From Smittium mucronatum (taxonomy: Eukaryota; Kickxellomycota; Harpellomycetes; Harpellales; Legeriomycetaceae): a stretch of DNA of 33,412 nt. The stretch's first letter is position 1, and the number at the start of each line of letters is the position of its first letter. This document shows positions 32,376 through 33,412 of the stretch, piece after piece. A program made the translations under genes and the position numbers. A model generated the notes under the pieces. That model had not been told where the DNA came from. It made no database searches and worked only from the letters and a program-made list of their open reading frames with translations. The stretch covers positions 4,237-37,648 of the forward strand of contig LSSL01000853.1 of assembly GCA_001953115.1 (NCBI GenBank). The letters are read 5' to 3'.

Positions 32376-32945
32376 GTGGCTATAATAATTTTGACCTGAA
32401 AAAACATTAGATAAATTATCGTAATGAAGTATGTATGCTTATTAATTACCCGAAAAAAAATTATTTTTTAGTAATTTTGAATTTATTGGTCTGAAAAAAT
32501 CTTTTATATACTTAATTCGTTAAAAGATATTAATTAAAAAAATACATGTTTTATTTATTAATTTCTGATTCCATTTCTAAAAAAATGAGTATTAAAATCA
32601 GAAAATTTCTTCCGTTAAGTCACCCATAGTTTTTATTAAAAATCTAGGCTTTATTAAAAAATTCCGATCTTATATAATTGATGCTTATTTTTGAAATAAA
32701 ATATTATAATATAATTAATCATCAAAATATTTTCAATTCAGCCAATAAAAAAACATAACAGCCAATAAGCATAAGCCGATAAAATAATATTTTTTTAGCA
32801 CTTTATCAGCTAGACTGCTTAATTACGTAATCATTAATAGTTAAAGTTTACCCTGTTTTGTTTTACTATAAATAAAAAGTTATATCCCATTATCTAATGA
32901 TTTTAATCTCCAAATTTTGTTTTTATATTCATTTATTCAAAGTAT
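32376..32945. other. AT-rich spacer, no gene seen
   Basis: About 0.57 kb of AT-rich DNA beyond the MULE right arm, with stops in all frames. Nothing else seen. Confidence 0.5.
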
Positions 32946-33041
32946 AATGAGACTTTTAAAGTAATAGACTAAGGAGAAGTCAATAAAAGCGAATCTTATT
33001 GGAATAAGTTCAGACGAAGTTACTTGTGTGTAAATTGTAAG
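32946..33041 (+). pseudogene. Short coding-like scrap with a CVNC pair
   Basis: A plus-strand frame with one stop reads NETFKVID, then SESYWNKFRRSYLCVNCK before ending at about 33041. The Trp/Arg/Cys content and CxxC pair are unlike background, so it may be a zinc-ribbon relic such as those in front of some transposases. It is too short to name. Confidence 0.3.
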
Positions 33042-33208
33042 TAGGTTTTGAATCATTTCATCTTCAAATCAAAGTATGAAGTTGCAATCAACTAATGTTT
33101 ATTTAAACATTAAAATACTTCCAGCGCAAAAATGTATCCTTTTTCTTGTTCAATTAAAAAATATACTAGAAATAATTCTTTATAATAAGTTTAATGAATA
33201 AAATATCT

Positions 33209-33328
33209 ATGAAGAAAAAAAATGAAATAACTAGAAGCCATAAACATCCTATGGCCCTGAAAGGGTTAAATATAAAAAAAACTAATGAGCTAAATGGCTT
33301 AGTTTACAAAAATAGGTTCAAAAGTTGA
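33209..33328 (+). CDS. Hypothetical 39-residue open frame
   Basis: An ATG at 33209 opens a 39-codon frame ending in TGA at 33326-33328. The product is basic and polar (SHKHPMALKGLNIKKTNELN within it), with no hydrophobic segment. The composition is somewhat richer than neighbouring chance frames. There is no recognisable family, promoter or partner gene. It may be a fragment of a longer decayed gene continuing past the window, since frames beyond the stop show no clear continuation. I rate it only slightly above chance. Confidence 0.2.
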   Translation: MKKKNEITRSHKHPMALKGLNIKKTNELNGLVYKNRFKS

Positions 33329-33412
33329 TGGGTTTAAAAAAACTAAAGATTCGTAGCTTATACATTCCATTGCTTATTTTAAGTACCAAAGAATGATAAT
33401 CCACAAAAAAAT

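Noticed and set aside
1..33412. CRISPR arrays, bacterial operons, rRNA genes
   Set aside because: No regularly spaced direct repeats, no clustered intact genes with ribosome-binding sites and no rRNA-like conserved stretches were seen. All identified elements are eukaryotic.

Overview
This window looks like a gene-poor, extremely AT-rich stretch of a eukaryotic nuclear genome made almost entirely of decayed transposable elements. I found no intact host gene, rRNA, tRNA or CRISPR array. The element families (DIRS-type tyrosine-recombinase retrotransposon, PIF/Harbinger/ISL2EU-like, Mutator-like and pogo/Tigger-like) are all eukaryotic. The AT bias and long gene-free spacers would suit an expanded microsporidian genome (Edhazardia-like) or another AT-rich fungus or protist. 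That placement is inference; nothing here proves the species.

Layout. 1-4000: AT-rich DNA with an unidentified coding remnant (about 208-575, +) and a broken pogo/Tigger-type DDE transposase (about 2255-3158, -) with a possible tail at 1856-2056. 4000-16100: mostly featureless AT-rich DNA, with terminal-inverted-repeat-like CAGGGG/GTGTG ends (4046, 7104, 13848), a possible LINE endonuclease scrap (8176-8596, +) and small tandem repeats. 16100-17290: an unidentified coding-like stretch. About 17275-21845: a nearly full-length DIRS-like retrotransposon on the minus strand, running in its own direction 5' ITR, gag, RT-RNase H, tyrosine recombinase, internal complementary region, 3' ITR. It is much less AT-rich than its surroundings. 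21981-23132: a 1.15 kb fold-back element with arms of about 300 bp. About 24552-28550: a compound element. An outer pair of inverted repeats encloses an inner pair (about 24873/27610) that flanks a broken DDE_Tnp_4 (Harbinger/ISL2EU-like) transposase at 25483-26438 (+). About 28762-32365: a Mutator-like element with inverted terminal arms around a broken MULE transposase (30447-32110, -). 32900-33412: small coding-like scraps.

How it fits together. None of the transposase or polymerase frames is intact: all carry stops and frameshifts, and several have lost catalytic acidic residues. Base composition suggests a rough age order. The DIRS copy still has mixed codons and so looks youngest; the Harbinger-like, MULE and pogo copies have drifted close to background. 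Most of the protein calls came from reading through stops and switching frame, so domain identities are firmer than exact boundaries. All similarity statements are from recognising family motifs by eye; no database search was run.
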